DNA from: E44-bin88 sp034419075
Lineage (GTDB): Bacteria; Chloroflexota; Dehalococcoidia; Dehalococcoidales; BS750m-G39
DNA length: 64,000 nucleotides
Assembly (NCBI GenBank): GCA_034419075.1
Contig: DAOULR010000025.1
Coordinates: 1 to 64,000, forward strand
Direction: 5' to 3'
Below the pieces are notes generated by a model. It was not told where the DNA came from, did not search any database, and saw only the letters and a program-made list of their open reading frames with translations. Below are positions 50,839 through 60,154 of this stretch, piece after piece; the first letter of the stretch is position 1; each line of letters opens with the position of its first letter. Both the position numbers and the translations under genes were made by a program.

Positions 50839-51561
50839 ATGAAACGGGCTGACGGGCGTGCCTATAACGAACTGAGACCAGTCAAGATAACCCCTGGCGT
50901 CCAGAGCTTTGCCGAAGGCTCGGCGCTGATTGAACTGGGCAAGACCCGTGTATTATGCTCGGTCAGCCTTGACGAGAAGGTGCCGCCCTTCCTCCGTGGC
51001 GGGGGCACCGGCTGGATTACCGCCGAATACGGCATGCTGCCCCGGGCTACCGTCACCCGCAGCCCCCGCGAAGCCGCGCTGGGCCGGGTGGGGGGGCGGA
51101 GCCAAGAAATACAGCGCCTCATCGGGCGCTCGCTGCGGGCGGTCACCGACCTGGCCAGCCTGGGGGAAAGAACGCTAATCGTTGACTGCGATGTGCTGCA
51201 GGCCGACGGCGGTACCCGGACGGCGGCTATCACCGGTGCCTATGTCGCCCTGCACCAGGCGCTTAAAAACCTGGCCAACATGGGGGTAACCGGCTCGATA
51301 CCGTTGGTAAGCGCTGTCGCCGCCACCAGCGTAGGCATCGTCCACAACCACCAGATGCTGGACCTCTGCTACGACGAAGACTGCAACGCCGCCGTTGATT
51401 TTAACGTGGTCATGACCAGCCGCAAGGAGTTCGTTGAGATACAGGGCACCGCCGAGGGCAAGCCCTTCTCCAAGGATACCGTTGACTCACTGATGGCGCT
51501 GGCCGAGAAGGGCATCGAACAGCTCTTTGAGGTTCAGCAGGCAGCTTTGGAGACGATTTAG
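50839..51561 (+). CDS. rph: ribonuclease PH
   Basis: A 240-residue phosphorolytic 3'-to-5' exonuclease that trims tRNA 3' ends. Seen are RADGRAYNELRPVKI, the RNA-binding GRSQEIQRLIGRSLRA, DCDVLQADGGTRTAAI, and FVEIQGTAEGKPFSK near the C-terminus. The ATG at 50839 (MKRADGRA) has AGGAGA eight nt upstream; an ATG at 50833 would be too close to it. The 3' end overlaps the convergent proA stop by 4 nt. Confidence 0.96.
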   Translation: MKRADGRAYNELRPVKITPGVQSFAEGSALIELGKTRVLCSVSLDEKVPPFLRGGGTGWITAEYGMLPRATVTRSPREAALGRVGGRSQEIQRLIGRSLRAVTDLASLGERTLIVDCDVLQADGGTRTAAITGAYVALHQALKNLANMGVTGSIPLVSAVAATSVGIVHNHQMLDLCYDEDCNAAVDFNVVMTSRKEFVEIQGTAEGKPFSKDTVDSLMALAEKGIEQLFEVQQAALETI

Positions 51562-52832
51562 GGCCTTATCTGCCCGCTACCAAAAATAATCCACTTGTAG
51601 CTGGTCAGCTCCCTGACCCCCAGAGGCCCGCGGGCGTGGAACTTTTGGGTGCTGATGCCCACCTCCGCCCCCAGCCCGAACATAGAGCCATCGGTAAAGC
51701 GCGTGCTGGCGTTAACGTAGACGGCGGAGGCATCCACCTCATTAAGGAAGCGCATGGCCGCCCTGTATTCCTCGGTAAGGATAGCCTCGGAGTGACCCGA
51801 GCCGTAGCGCTCGATGTGCTCTAGTGCCTCGTCCAGTGAATCAACCACCTTGATAGCCGCTATCAGGGCCAGAAACTCCTTGCCCCAATCTTCGGCGGTG
51901 GCTACTTTTAGTTTGAGCTTAGCATTGGGTTTAAGGATGGCCATAGCCCGCTTATCGCAGTGCATCTCGACGCCGGCTTCAGCCAGTTTCGCCCCCATCT
52001 TGGGCAGATAGTTTTGGGCGATGTCGGCGTGGACGAGGACGGTATCCAGGGCGTTACAGACGGTGGGGCGCTGTACCTTGGCGTTAAAGACGATAGCCAC
52101 CGCCTTGTCAATATCGGCGCTCTTATCGACATAGGTGTGGCAGACACCAATACCCCCCGCCACCACCGGCATGGCGGCGTTCTCCTTGACCAGCTTTATT
52201 AAGCCAGCGCCACCGCGCGGTATCATCAGGTCTATATATTCACGCATCTGGAGCATTTCTTTCACCAGCTTGCGGTCGGTATTTTCAATTAACCGCACGG
52301 CGCCCTCAGGGACGCCAGCTCTAGTCGCCGCAGCTTGGACGACCTTAGCCAGAGCGCTGTTGGAGTGGATGGCTTCCTTCCCCCCCCTGAGGATGAGGGC
52401 GTTGCCTGACTTAAGGCAGAGGGCGGAGATATCTACGGTGACGTTGGGGCGGCTTTCGTAGATGGCGCCGATGACCCCCAGCGGCACCCGCCTCTTGCCC
52501 AGTATTAAGCCATTGGGCAGGGTGCGCATATCAAAGACCTCGCCCACCGGGTCGGGCAGTGCCGCCACCGAGAGCACGTCGCTAGCGATGGCTTCGAGGC
52601 GCTTGGAATCGAGCATGAGTCTATCGAGCATGGCGGTGTTCATCCCCGAATCTTTAGCCTCTTTGTAGTCGACTTGGTTAGCCGCCAGTATCTCTTTCTG
52701 CTTGGACAGGATGTCGGCTGAAATGTTATGTAAAGCTTTGTCCTTGATTTCCGCCGAGAGATAGGCCATGCGGCGCGAAGCCGCCTTAGCCGCCTTGGCT
52801 TTTTCTTCCAATTCCCCTTTGGCTGGTGTCAT
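51558..52832 (-). CDS. proA: gamma-glutamyl phosphate reductase
   Basis: A 424-residue aldehyde-dehydrogenase-like enzyme, the second step of proline synthesis. Typical segments are GVIGAIYESRPNVTVD, GGKEAIHSN, DLMIPRGGAGLIK, NAKVQRPTVCNALDT with the catalytic Cys, and STRFTDGSMFGLGAEVGIST. It follows a small unknown gene and proB on the same strand, so the three are one operon. Length is normal. Confidence 0.97.
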   Translation of the reverse strand: MTPAKGELEEKAKAAKAASRRMAYLSAEIKDKALHNISADILSKQKEILAANQVDYKEAKDSGMNTAMLDRLMLDSKRLEAIASDVLSVAALPDPVGEVFDMRTLPNGLILGKRRVPLGVIGAIYESRPNVTVDISALCLKSGNALILRGGKEAIHSNSALAKVVQAAATRAGVPEGAVRLIENTDRKLVKEMLQMREYIDLMIPRGGAGLIKLVKENAAMPVVAGGIGVCHTYVDKSADIDKAVAIVFNAKVQRPTVCNALDTVLVHADIAQNYLPKMGAKLAEAGVEMHCDKRAMAILKPNAKLKLKVATAEDWGKEFLALIAAIKVVDSLDEALEHIERYGSGHSEAILTEEYRAAMRFLNEVDASAVYVNASTRFTDGSMFGLGAEVGISTQKFHARGPLGVRELTSYKWIIFGSGQIRP

Positions 52833-52842
52833 TTTGGGCCCC

Positions 52843-53130
52843 CTATTTCGCTGGCTTCTCTAGCCGCCCGCTGCCCCGGAAATAGTAAGCATATACCGGC
52901 GGTACGGTGGGAATCACCCGATTAACCATCTTACGGATATAGCAATCGCCCCTGCGCCCATCCTCCAGTTCGATTACATAGCCCTCGCCGTCTATAAAGC
53001 GCCGATCCTCCTGAGGGGTGAACTCGCCCCGCCAGCCCGCTGGCGTCTCGACATAGAAACGATATTTAACTTCGACGGCTTTCTGTTTATTTCCCGGAAA
53101 ATGTATCTTCCCCAAGCATACTTTAGGCAT
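52843..53130 (-). CDS. hypothetical protein between proB and proA
   Basis: A 95-residue soluble protein I do not recognise. It is rich in Arg, Gly and Tyr, with VEVKYRFYVETPAGWRGEFT, GYVIELEDGRRGDCYIRKMV, and a C-terminal VYAYYFRGSGRLE. No Cys pairs, signal peptide or membrane span. Encoded 23 nt after proB and 10 nt before proA, so co-transcribed with them. The reading frame is clean and no other frame here is better. A beta-barrel-like fold is plausible from the strand-rich pattern. Confidence 0.6.
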   Translation of the reverse strand: MPKVCLGKIHFPGNKQKAVEVKYRFYVETPAGWRGEFTPQEDRRFIDGEGYVIELEDGRRGDCYIRKMVNRVIPTVPPVYAYYFRGSGRLEKPAK

Positions 53131-53153
53131 ATCTCTCTAAACTACCACCATTT

Positions 53154-54266
53154 CTAGACCATTACCAGATTATTACGGTGCACCACCTCGGAGCCGTAAT
53201 CGTAGCCGAGGATGGTGGCAATATTCTCCGAGTGGGCACCCTTGATAACGGCGATGTCCTTCGAGCTATAGTTGGTGATACCGCAGGCCAGGCGACAGCC
53301 CTCGGTGTCGCAAATGTTGACGATGTCACCGCGTCGGAACCTGCCCTCGACGTCTTTTATGCCCGCCGCCAGCAGACTCCGCTTCTGGTCTTTGAGCGCC
53401 GACACCGCCCCCGAATCCACCACCAGCTTGCCCTTGGTAGAAAGCCCGCTGAGCATCCAGCGCTGGCGGCTCTCCAGGCGGTCGGTCACGGGCAAAAATC
53501 GGGTACCGATAGACTCGCCATTTACTATCTTCAGGATGACTTCGGGCTCCCGGCCGTCGGCGATAACCACCGTCACCCCCGAAGATGTTGCCAGCTTGGC
53601 CGCGGCTACCTTGGCTATCATCCCGCCCGTGCCCACTTTACTGGGGGTATCCGCCGCCAGACGCTCGATTTCGGCGTCTATCGTCTTCACCTCGGGGATG
53701 AGTTTGGCGTCGGGGTGGCGGTTGGGGTCGGCGGTATAAAGCCCACCGGTGTCGGTAAGAATCAAGAGCAAATCGGCGTCAACCAGGTTAGCCACCATCG
53801 CCGAGAGGTTATCGTTATCGCCGAAGACGGCTTCTCTAATCTCGTCAACGGCGACCACGTCGTTCTCGTTGACGATACATATTACCTTCAGCTCCAAGAG
53901 CGCCGTAAGAGTGTTGCGGGCGTTTAGGTAGGCCGCCCGGTCGAGGAGGTCGGCCTTGGCCAGCAGTGCCTGGGCCACGGTGATGTTATATTCGGCGAAG
54001 AGCTGCTCGTAGAGGTTCATCAGGCGGTGCTGCCCTACCGAGGCCATCACCTGCTTGAAGGGGATGTCGCGGTCGCGCTTGCTCAAGCCCAGCGTGCTGC
54101 GGCCCGCCGCCATCGCCCCCGAGGAGACGAGAATCACCTCCCGCCCCTCCCCGTGCAGCTTGGCCAGCTGGGCCACCAGCCGGGACATTATCTCTTCGTC
54201 CAGGTTATCGCTACCGCCGGTGAGCAGACCGGTGCCGAACTTGGCTACTATTCGCTGGTAGTCCAT
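53154..54266 (-). CDS. proB: glutamate 5-kinase
   Basis: A 370-residue enzyme phosphorylating glutamate in proline synthesis. The amino-acid-kinase domain shows IVAKFGTGLL, VILVSSGAMAAGR, NENDVVAVDEI, FGDNDNLSAMVA and GTGGMIAKVAAAKLA. A C-terminal PUA domain (about residues 280-360) has KGKLVVDSGA and GDIVNICDTEG. A TATAAT -10 box (on the minus strand, 54277-54282) ends 10 nt before the ATG, so the leader is very short. Divergent from mfd. Confidence 0.96.
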   Translation of the reverse strand: MDYQRIVAKFGTGLLTGGSDNLDEEIMSRLVAQLAKLHGEGREVILVSSGAMAAGRSTLGLSKRDRDIPFKQVMASVGQHRLMNLYEQLFAEYNITVAQALLAKADLLDRAAYLNARNTLTALLELKVICIVNENDVVAVDEIREAVFGDNDNLSAMVANLVDADLLLILTDTGGLYTADPNRHPDAKLIPEVKTIDAEIERLAADTPSKVGTGGMIAKVAAAKLATSSGVTVVIADGREPEVILKIVNGESIGTRFLPVTDRLESRQRWMLSGLSTKGKLVVDSGAVSALKDQKRSLLAAGIKDVEGRFRRGDIVNICDTEGCRLACGITNYSSKDIAVIKGAHSENIATILGYDYGSEVVHRNNLVMV

Positions 54267-54287
54267 ATCACCGACAATTATAGCAAA

Positions 54288-54316
54288 TTGCCTGCCCCCC
54301 TGTCCTGTGCTAGAAT
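54288..54316 (+). promoter_or_regulatory. promoter for mfd
   Basis: TTGCCT (54288-54293), a 17-nt spacer and TAGAAT (54311-54316), 54 nt before the mfd ATG. It lies close to the divergent proB -10 box at 54277-54282. Confidence 0.5.
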
Positions 54317-54370
54317 CTTGTTGAGGGCTATGTCGTATCGGCTAGCCCTAGAGGCGTTTGTGAAGCAAAA

Positions 54371-57300
54371 ATGAATTTAGCCAAACTTTTACAGCTAATT
54401 GAAGACATGCCCGAATACCGCCAGCTTGTCGACGAGCTGACGCTGGACGGCGAGACAAAGGCACTGGCATTGGAGGCGGCCAAGCCCTATGTCATCGCGG
54501 CTCTGCATCAATCTCTGAGGCGGCCGATGGTGGCGGTCAGCGCCCAGCCGGAGAGGTGCGGCCAGCTTTATGAGCAAATCGTGAGATGGGGAGCGGAGGC
54601 AAGGCTCTTCCCTGAGCCCGACGCCCTGCCCTACGAGCGCATTAGCGCCGATGCCAGCACCGAATTGGAGAGGGTGCAGGCCCTGTCGGCACTGGTGGGG
54701 ATGGACGGGCAGAGTCCTCCCTTAATCGTTGTTTCCGCCGCCGCGCTTATGGGAAAGCTGACGCCACACCAAGATTTTAGCGCCACCGTCCACACGGTGA
54801 AGCCGGGCATGGAGATAGAGATTTTCAAGCTGCTGGAGAAGTGGCAGGCGATGGGCTATAGACTGGAAAGCACGGTGGAGCTGCCGGGGACAATTGCCCA
54901 CCGCGGCGGCATCGTCGATATCTATCCACCCACCAGTGAGCTGCCCGCCCGACTGGAGTTCTTGGGCAATACCATCGAAAGTATGAGACTCTTCGAACCC
55001 GCCAGCCAGCGTTCGTCAAACGCAATCGAATCATTGGCTATCGGGCCAGCTACGGAGCTATTGGCGCCGCTGGTGAAGACAAAGGCCGAATTAGAAGCGA
55101 TAGTTAAAACCATAAAGCTGGCTAACTGCACTGCCGAGGTAAGACGGCAGTACGAGCGGGATTTGGAGATGCTGACCGAAAAGCAACTGGACGACCTTTC
55201 GTTCTACGCTCCTTTGTTTAACACCGACAGCCTGCTCGACTTTTTGCCTCAAGACTGCCTGCTGGTGCTCGACGAGTTGCCCAACATTGAGCAGGCCATC
55301 GATGACCTTGAAGAGCAGGCCGAGCAGCTGCGCGCCGACAAGCTGGAGCGAAAAGAGCTGCCCATAAACTTCCCCCAGCCCTATTTCGGCTGGAAGGAGC
55401 TGGAGCCGAAGATAATGAAAAAATCGCGCCTGCGGCTTACCGCCTGGGGCCTAGAGAAAGCAGAAGACGCCCACAAATTAAGTTTTTCCACCGTTCCCGG
55501 CTACGCCGGACAGCTGCCCGCCTTCATCAAGAAGGTAAAGCAGTTGCTGGGGCGGAAGAAGCGTTTGGTAGTAGTCAGCCACCAGGCCAGCCGCCTCGCC
55601 GAGCTTTTGGAACAAGAGGATATAATGGCTGCGCCCGTCGAGGAGGTGAAAGAAATACCCCCGCCCGCCTCGTTGACGTTGATTCAGGGGCTGCTGGGGG
55701 AGGGGTGGTTAATGAACGGCGACAGCTATCTCTTCACCGACGCCGAAATCTTCGGCTTCATCAAGCAGCGACGGCTGGTGAAAAGACGTCCCGTACCCCA
55801 CCACCAGTTCCTCATTGAGCTTACGCCCGGAGACTACGTGGTGCATATCGAGCACGGCATCGCCAAGTTCGCCGGCGTCACCAAAATGGGAGAGGACAAC
55901 GGCCAACGGGAATACCTTGTCCTGAAGTACGCCGCCAACGACAGATTATACGTCCCCACCGACCAGATTGACCGCGTCAACCGATATGTCGGCGCCGGCG
56001 ACCAGCCCCCCACCCTCTCCCGCCTGGGCACGCAGGAGTGGTACAAGACCAAGCAGAAGGTAAAGGAATCGGTGGAGGAGGTCGCCCAGGAATTGCTGGC
56101 CCTCTACGCCGCCCGCGAGGTCGTGCCCGGTTTTACCTTTTCCAAGGACAGCGTCTGGCAGCAGGAACTGGAGGCATCATTCCCCTATGTGGAGACGCCC
56201 GACCAGATGGAGGCCCAGGCCGAGGTCAAGGCCGACATGGAGAAAGCCAGTCCTATGGACAGGCTGGTCTGCGGGGACGTGGGCTACGGCAAGACCGAGG
56301 TCGCCATCCGCGCCGCTTTCAAGGCGGTTATGGACGGTAAGCAGGTGGCGGTGCTGGTGCCGACGACGGTGCTCGCCCAGCAGCACTTCGCCACTTTCAA
56401 GGAAAGGCTGGAGGCCTTCCCGGTGCGCATCGAGGTCTTGAGCCGCTTCAAGACGCACCGAGAGCAAGAGGCTATCGTCAAAGGTCTGGCCAGCGGCAGC
56501 GTCGATATCTGCATCGGCACTCACCGCCTGTTGCAGAAGGACATCGCCTTCAAGAACCTGGGGCTTTTAATCATTGACGAGGAGCAGCGCTTCGGCGTGG
56601 CCCACAAGGAGCATCTAAAGAAAATGAGGCAGGAGGTGGACGTCCTGACTCTGAGCGCCACCCCCATCCCCCGCACCCTGCACATGTCGCTGGTGGGGGT
56701 GCGGGACATGAGCACCATGGAGACGCCGCCCGAGCAGCGCCTGCCCATCAAGACCTATGTTGCCCGCTACGACGAGCGGCTGGTCAGAGAAGCTATTTTG
56801 CGGGAGCTGGAGCGCAACGGGCAGGTATTCTTTGTCCACAACCGCGTGCAGAGCATTGACTTCATCGCCGCCAAGCTGCAGGACTTGGTGCCCGAGGCCA
56901 GAACCTCTATCGCCCACGGCCAGATGCCCGAGGCAGAGCTGGAGAGGGTGATGAGCGATTTCGCCCAGGGCAAGAGCGATATACTGGTCTGCTCTACCAT
57001 CATCGAGTCGGGGCTGGACATGCCCAACGTCAACACGTTGATTGTCAACCGCGCCGACCGCTTCGGGCTGACCCAGCTCTATCAACTGCGGGGCCGCGTG
57101 GGGCGGGGAGCCAACCTGGCCCACGCCTATTTCCTCTACGAAAAGGGCAAGATGCTCACCCCCACCGCCGAGAAGCGCCTAAAGACCATCTTTGAAGCCA
57201 CCGAGCTTGGGGCGGGCTTCAACATCGCCCTCAAGGACCTGGAAATCAGGGGGGCGGGGACGCTCTTGGGGGTAAGGCAGAGCGGATTTATCAGCGCCGT

Positions 57301-57817
57301 CGGCTTCAGCCTCTACACGCGGCTTCTGGCCGAGGCGGTGGAATCGCAGCGGACGAAGAAAGCAGGCAAGCCTGAAATAAAGAAATCCCCCCTCCCCCCA
57401 CCCACCATTGACTTGCCGCTCAAAGCCCTTATCCCCGAGGACTATGTCGCCGATGTCGAGACGCGGTTAAGCCTCTACCAGAAGCTGGCCAGGGTTGACA
57501 AAATGGAGCAGATAGAAGGTCTTGCGCAGGAGTTCGGCGACAGGTTCGGCAAACTGCCGGTTGAGGTCAAAAACCTGCTTTACGCGTTGAGGATTAAGCT
57601 CCTGGCAGCAAGGGCGGGCGTGGAATCGGTCAGCACCGAGGACGGGCAGATTATCATCAGACTCTTTGAGGGGATGCAGCTCGACAGGGAGAAGCTAGAG
57701 CCGCTTCTGGGCGAGGGCGTGACGACGGGCAAGAGGCAAGTGAGTATAAGGTATAAGGGGGTGGAGGGGTGGAGAGGGGTTTTGGAGGGTATTTTAAGTA
57801 GAAAATTGTTGGGGTAA
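54371..57817 (+). CDS. mfd: transcription-repair coupling factor
   Basis: An 1148-residue DNA translocase that removes RNA polymerase stalled at lesions and recruits UvrA. It has UvrB-like N-terminal domains (about residues 1-340), an RNA-polymerase-interacting domain (about 480-560, GDYVVHIEHGIAKFAGV), a RecG-like helicase core with Walker A GDVGYGKTEVA, DEEQRFGVAHKE, SATPIPRTL and QLRGRVGRG, a TRG motif region (GAGTLLGVRQSG) and a C-terminal UvrA-binding-surface domain (TRCF type). Normal length. No Shine-Dalgarno sequence is obvious before the ATG. Confidence 0.96.
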   Translation: MNLAKLLQLIEDMPEYRQLVDELTLDGETKALALEAAKPYVIAALHQSLRRPMVAVSAQPERCGQLYEQIVRWGAEARLFPEPDALPYERISADASTELERVQALSALVGMDGQSPPLIVVSAAALMGKLTPHQDFSATVHTVKPGMEIEIFKLLEKWQAMGYRLESTVELPGTIAHRGGIVDIYPPTSELPARLEFLGNTIESMRLFEPASQRSSNAIESLAIGPATELLAPLVKTKAELEAIVKTIKLANCTAEVRRQYERDLEMLTEKQLDDLSFYAPLFNTDSLLDFLPQDCLLVLDELPNIEQAIDDLEEQAEQLRADKLERKELPINFPQPYFGWKELEPKIMKKSRLRLTAWGLEKAEDAHKLSFSTVPGYAGQLPAFIKKVKQLLGRKKRLVVVSHQASRLAELLEQEDIMAAPVEEVKEIPPPASLTLIQGLLGEGWLMNGDSYLFTDAEIFGFIKQRRLVKRRPVPHHQFLIELTPGDYVVHIEHGIAKFAGVTKMGEDNGQREYLVLKYAANDRLYVPTDQIDRVNRYVGAGDQPPTLSRLGTQEWYKTKQKVKESVEEVAQELLALYAAREVVPGFTFSKDSVWQQELEASFPYVETPDQMEAQAEVKADMEKASPMDRLVCGDVGYGKTEVAIRAAFKAVMDGKQVAVLVPTTVLAQQHFATFKERLEAFPVRIEVLSRFKTHREQEAIVKGLASGSVDICIGTHRLLQKDIAFKNLGLLIIDEEQRFGVAHKEHLKKMRQEVDVLTLSATPIPRTLHMSLVGVRDMSTMETPPEQRLPIKTYVARYDERLVREAILRELERNGQVFFVHNRVQSIDFIAAKLQDLVPEARTSIAHGQMPEAELERVMSDFAQGKSDILVCSTIIESGLDMPNVNTLIVNRADRFGLTQLYQLRGRVGRGANLAHAYFLYEKGKMLTPTAEKRLKTIFEATELGAGFNIALKDLEIRGAGTLLGVRQSGFISAVGFSLYTRLLAEAVESQRTKKAGKPEIKKSPLPPPTIDLPLKALIPEDYVADVETRLSLYQKLARVDKMEQIEGLAQEFGDRFGKLPVEVKNLLYALRIKLLAARAGVESVSTEDGQIIIRLFEGMQLDREKLEPLLGEGVTTGKRQVSIRYKGVEGWRGVLEGILSRKLLG

Positions 57818-57864
57818 GAAAAGACCAAATAAAACAAAGGCAAAAACTTCAAGTTAGTAATTTT

Positions 57865-59535
57865 CTACGTCTTTGATGTTTTTCTTATAATTCCTAGTTT
57901 TGCTACAAGTTCAGTTCCTTTTGCTACAATATCTGACTCACCCAATAACTCATATTCCTTTTTGACTTTTTCAAGAGAACTAATTAATGCTTCTTCATCT
58001 CCTGGTATTTCTATCTCTGATAGGTCTATATGTCTTGGGTTATTCTTGTTTGTTAATGCCTGTGCATATACCATCGCAACATACCAACGCAAATTAGACC
58101 TATGGTAGCGTATAGGAATTTGTTTTGACAGGAATTGGTCAACCTTTTTAATTAATAGGGCACAGTTTACAAAAAGATTCAATGAATATTTGGGATTGAA
58201 TACTCTTTCGTATTCTTTCTTTAAAACTGTTGTTGGTCTACCTTTTGCATCGTCCGGTCTTTGTAGTAACACTGAAATAACAGTTTGCGCTAGAATCATT
58301 GGGCGCAGAATTTGCGAAATACGGACGCCCTCATTTTTATAATAATTTCTTCTTCTATCATAATAAAGATTATAAGCCCTCAAGACACCTTCAATTTGTC
58401 TATGAATTTTTTCAGTCATATGTAAGCTAAATTCGGGCACCACAGTCTGACTATTTGTTGCTCTTATTATATGGTCTGAGATTTCTGGCTCTTCCGTCAC
58501 TATAATACGAACTAGCACATCTCTACTCTCTTTTGTTTTGTCCTTTAGTGAGCGAACATAATCATATATACAATGAGATGTTTGCAAACCATTTACAACT
58601 AAAGGATTTTCAACACTAAGCGTTCCGCCCTCATTAGGGGCCTTAGACGCTATAATGGTAACACCATTGTTTAACCACCAAAAATCCTCTAGCGGAGTTT
58701 TATCTTCAAGGGTATCTTGAATAGCTTTGTTTACTGGAATCATATCTAGCCAATCTCGGACATTGGCTTCAAATAATTCATTTCGTAAGTCACCTTCTTC
58801 GGTAGTGATGAATTTATAATATTCAACAATTGGCACAAGACATACCCAAGAGGTTTTTCGAGAAGTCGATGATTCTACTAAAAGTGGGAACTTTTTTAGG
58901 GGATGTTTGCTGATAATTTTAAGAAGTTCTGCAGCGCCAATGAAAATAAAGGACACTTTAGCTTGTGAAAAATGACTTTTAGCTTTAGATATGATTCTAT
59001 CTTTATGCCCTTCTAGGCTCTTGTTAATTACTCCAGTATCACCTTTGCATATATAATAGTATGAGATTGTAAATTCTTGTATTCCAGTACAGAATTCACG
59101 ATATTTCTTTTTAAACATTTCCATGATAGATAGAAGGTCTTCATTGTACTCCCCCGAAAATTTATCTTTCCCGTAAGATAAGTTAAGCAAGTCTTCCGTT
59201 AGGAGATTTAGTTTCTCCATACGTTTTTCGTTGAAGCCATCTTCCATAGAGGATTGAATAAGTATAAGGTCTGCTCTTGTTACTGCTTTTCGGTCAAACT
59301 CCATTTCATCAGAAACGAATCGCCTATTAATTAAGAAATAAATACTATCTAAGCCTCCATCGTTTCCTCCTCCAACTTGACCAGACGCTACTTCATCATC
59401 GGTTGGTACAAAATCCTTTAAAGCTTGTTCTGCAGTAAATAATTCAAAAAATTTACTCTCGCTAATTTCAGACGCACGTTCTTCCCAAATTTCCTTATAG
59501 ATTGCATCTAGGGTAATTATGTCATTAATAGGCAT
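57865..59535 (-). CDS. AIPR family abortive-infection-type protein (AT-rich, probably acquired)
   Basis: About 556 residues of the AIPR family, found in abortive infection phage resistance and often near restriction or Z1-type ATPase genes. The middle and C-terminal parts hold the family core: DFWWLNNGVTIIAS, PLVVNGLQTSHCIYDYVRS, VRIIVTEEPEISDHIIRATN and a following NSQTVVPEF. The ATG at 59535 (MPINDIITL) is set by GGAGG seven nt upstream. Base use is far more AT-rich than the flanking mfd and zinc-ribbon genes. It stands alone with its own TTGACA-type promoter, and no methylase or nuclease partner is in the window. A defence role is inferred from family only. Confidence 0.85.
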   Translation of the reverse strand: MPINDIITLDAIYKEIWEERASEISESKFFELFTAEQALKDFVPTDDEVASGQVGGGNDGGLDSIYFLINRRFVSDEMEFDRKAVTRADLILIQSSMEDGFNEKRMEKLNLLTEDLLNLSYGKDKFSGEYNEDLLSIMEMFKKKYREFCTGIQEFTISYYYICKGDTGVINKSLEGHKDRIISKAKSHFSQAKVSFIFIGAAELLKIISKHPLKKFPLLVESSTSRKTSWVCLVPIVEYYKFITTEEGDLRNELFEANVRDWLDMIPVNKAIQDTLEDKTPLEDFWWLNNGVTIIASKAPNEGGTLSVENPLVVNGLQTSHCIYDYVRSLKDKTKESRDVLVRIIVTEEPEISDHIIRATNSQTVVPEFSLHMTEKIHRQIEGVLRAYNLYYDRRRNYYKNEGVRISQILRPMILAQTVISVLLQRPDDAKGRPTTVLKKEYERVFNPKYSLNLFVNCALLIKKVDQFLSKQIPIRYHRSNLRWYVAMVYAQALTNKNNPRHIDLSEIEIPGDEEALISSLEKVKKEYELLGESDIVAKGTELVAKLGIIRKTSKT

Positions 59536-59566
59536 AGGTTTGCCTCCGCTTGTATAGTTAGATATA

Positions 59567-59594
59567 ATCATACTCCCCCATTTTACTGTGTCAA
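59567..59594 (-). promoter_or_regulatory. promoter for the AIPR gene
   Basis: On the minus strand, TTGACA (59589-59594), a 16-nt spacer and TATGAT (59567-59572), 31 nt before the ATG at 59535. Confidence 0.55.
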
Positions 59595-59628
59595 GTATAT
59601 TGATGCCTTTTTAAAGGGAGACTCCCTA

Positions 59629-59657
59629 TTTACTATCAGTGAAAAAACGGTTACAAT
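59629..59657 (+). promoter_or_regulatory. promoter for the zinc-ribbon membrane protein
   Basis: TTTACT (59629-59634), a 17-nt spacer and TACAAT (59652-59657), 33 nt before the ATG at 59691. AAGGAGG precedes the start. Confidence 0.4.
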
Positions 59658-59690
59658 GTGGGCTAACAAACAAGGAGGTGAAAGACCGAT

Positions 59691-60065
59691 ATGTTTTGTT
59701 CGCAATGCGGTGAGAAAAACCCCGACAATGCCAAATTCTGCTCCAAATGCGGCGCGGCTCTAAAGGCAGCGGCGGCGCCGGCAAAGCCCGCCCCCGCCCC
59801 CACTAAAGCCGCGGCGACGGGAGAGCGGACCAGCGGCATGGCTATTGCCGCGCTCATTATGGGAATACTGGGTTTCCTCACATTCGGCCCTCTGGCTATC
59901 CTGGCCATCATCTTCGGCGCTATCGGGATAGGTCAGGCCAATAAAGACCCCAGCCTCAAGGGTAAGGGCATGGCCGTAGCCGGGCTGGTGCTGGGCATTA
60001 TTGCCATCGCCGGCTGGGTAATAACTTTAATCTTCTGGGGCTCGTTCTTCTGGTGGTTTATTTAG
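59691..60065 (+). CDS. zinc-ribbon plus DUF4190 membrane protein
   Basis: A 124-residue protein. The N-terminal zinc ribbon (MFCSQCGEKNPDNAKFCSKCG; Cys3, Cys6, Cys17, Cys20) leads into an Ala/Pro-rich linker (about 24-48) and a DUF4190-type membrane domain with two spans (about 50-78 and 93-120). The motif GAIGIGQANKDPSLKGKGMAVAGLVLG is characteristic. Such proteins are common in Chloroflexota and Actinobacteria, with no known function. Ends before a bidirectional terminator. Confidence 0.88.
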   Translation: MFCSQCGEKNPDNAKFCSKCGAALKAAAAPAKPAPAPTKAAATGERTSGMAIAALIMGILGFLTFGPLAILAIIFGAIGIGQANKDPSLKGKGMAVAGLVLGIIAIAGWVITLIFWGSFFWWFI

Positions 60066-60100
60066 TCCACCATAGAGAAATAGTTGTTAAACAGACTAAA

Positions 60101-60124
60101 AGAGGGGCGTTGCCCCTCTTTTTT
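60101..60124. terminator. bidirectional rho-independent terminator
   Basis: AGAGGGGC (60101-60108) pairs with GCCCCTCT (60112-60119) around GTT, followed by T on the plus strand and preceded by A on the left, giving a T-run on the minus strand too. It serves both the zinc-ribbon gene and the convergent acpP. The stem resembles the central hairpin of the MITE-like repeats. Confidence 0.8.
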
Positions 60125-60154
60125 CTATCTCGACGCAGGATATAGATTATTCGG

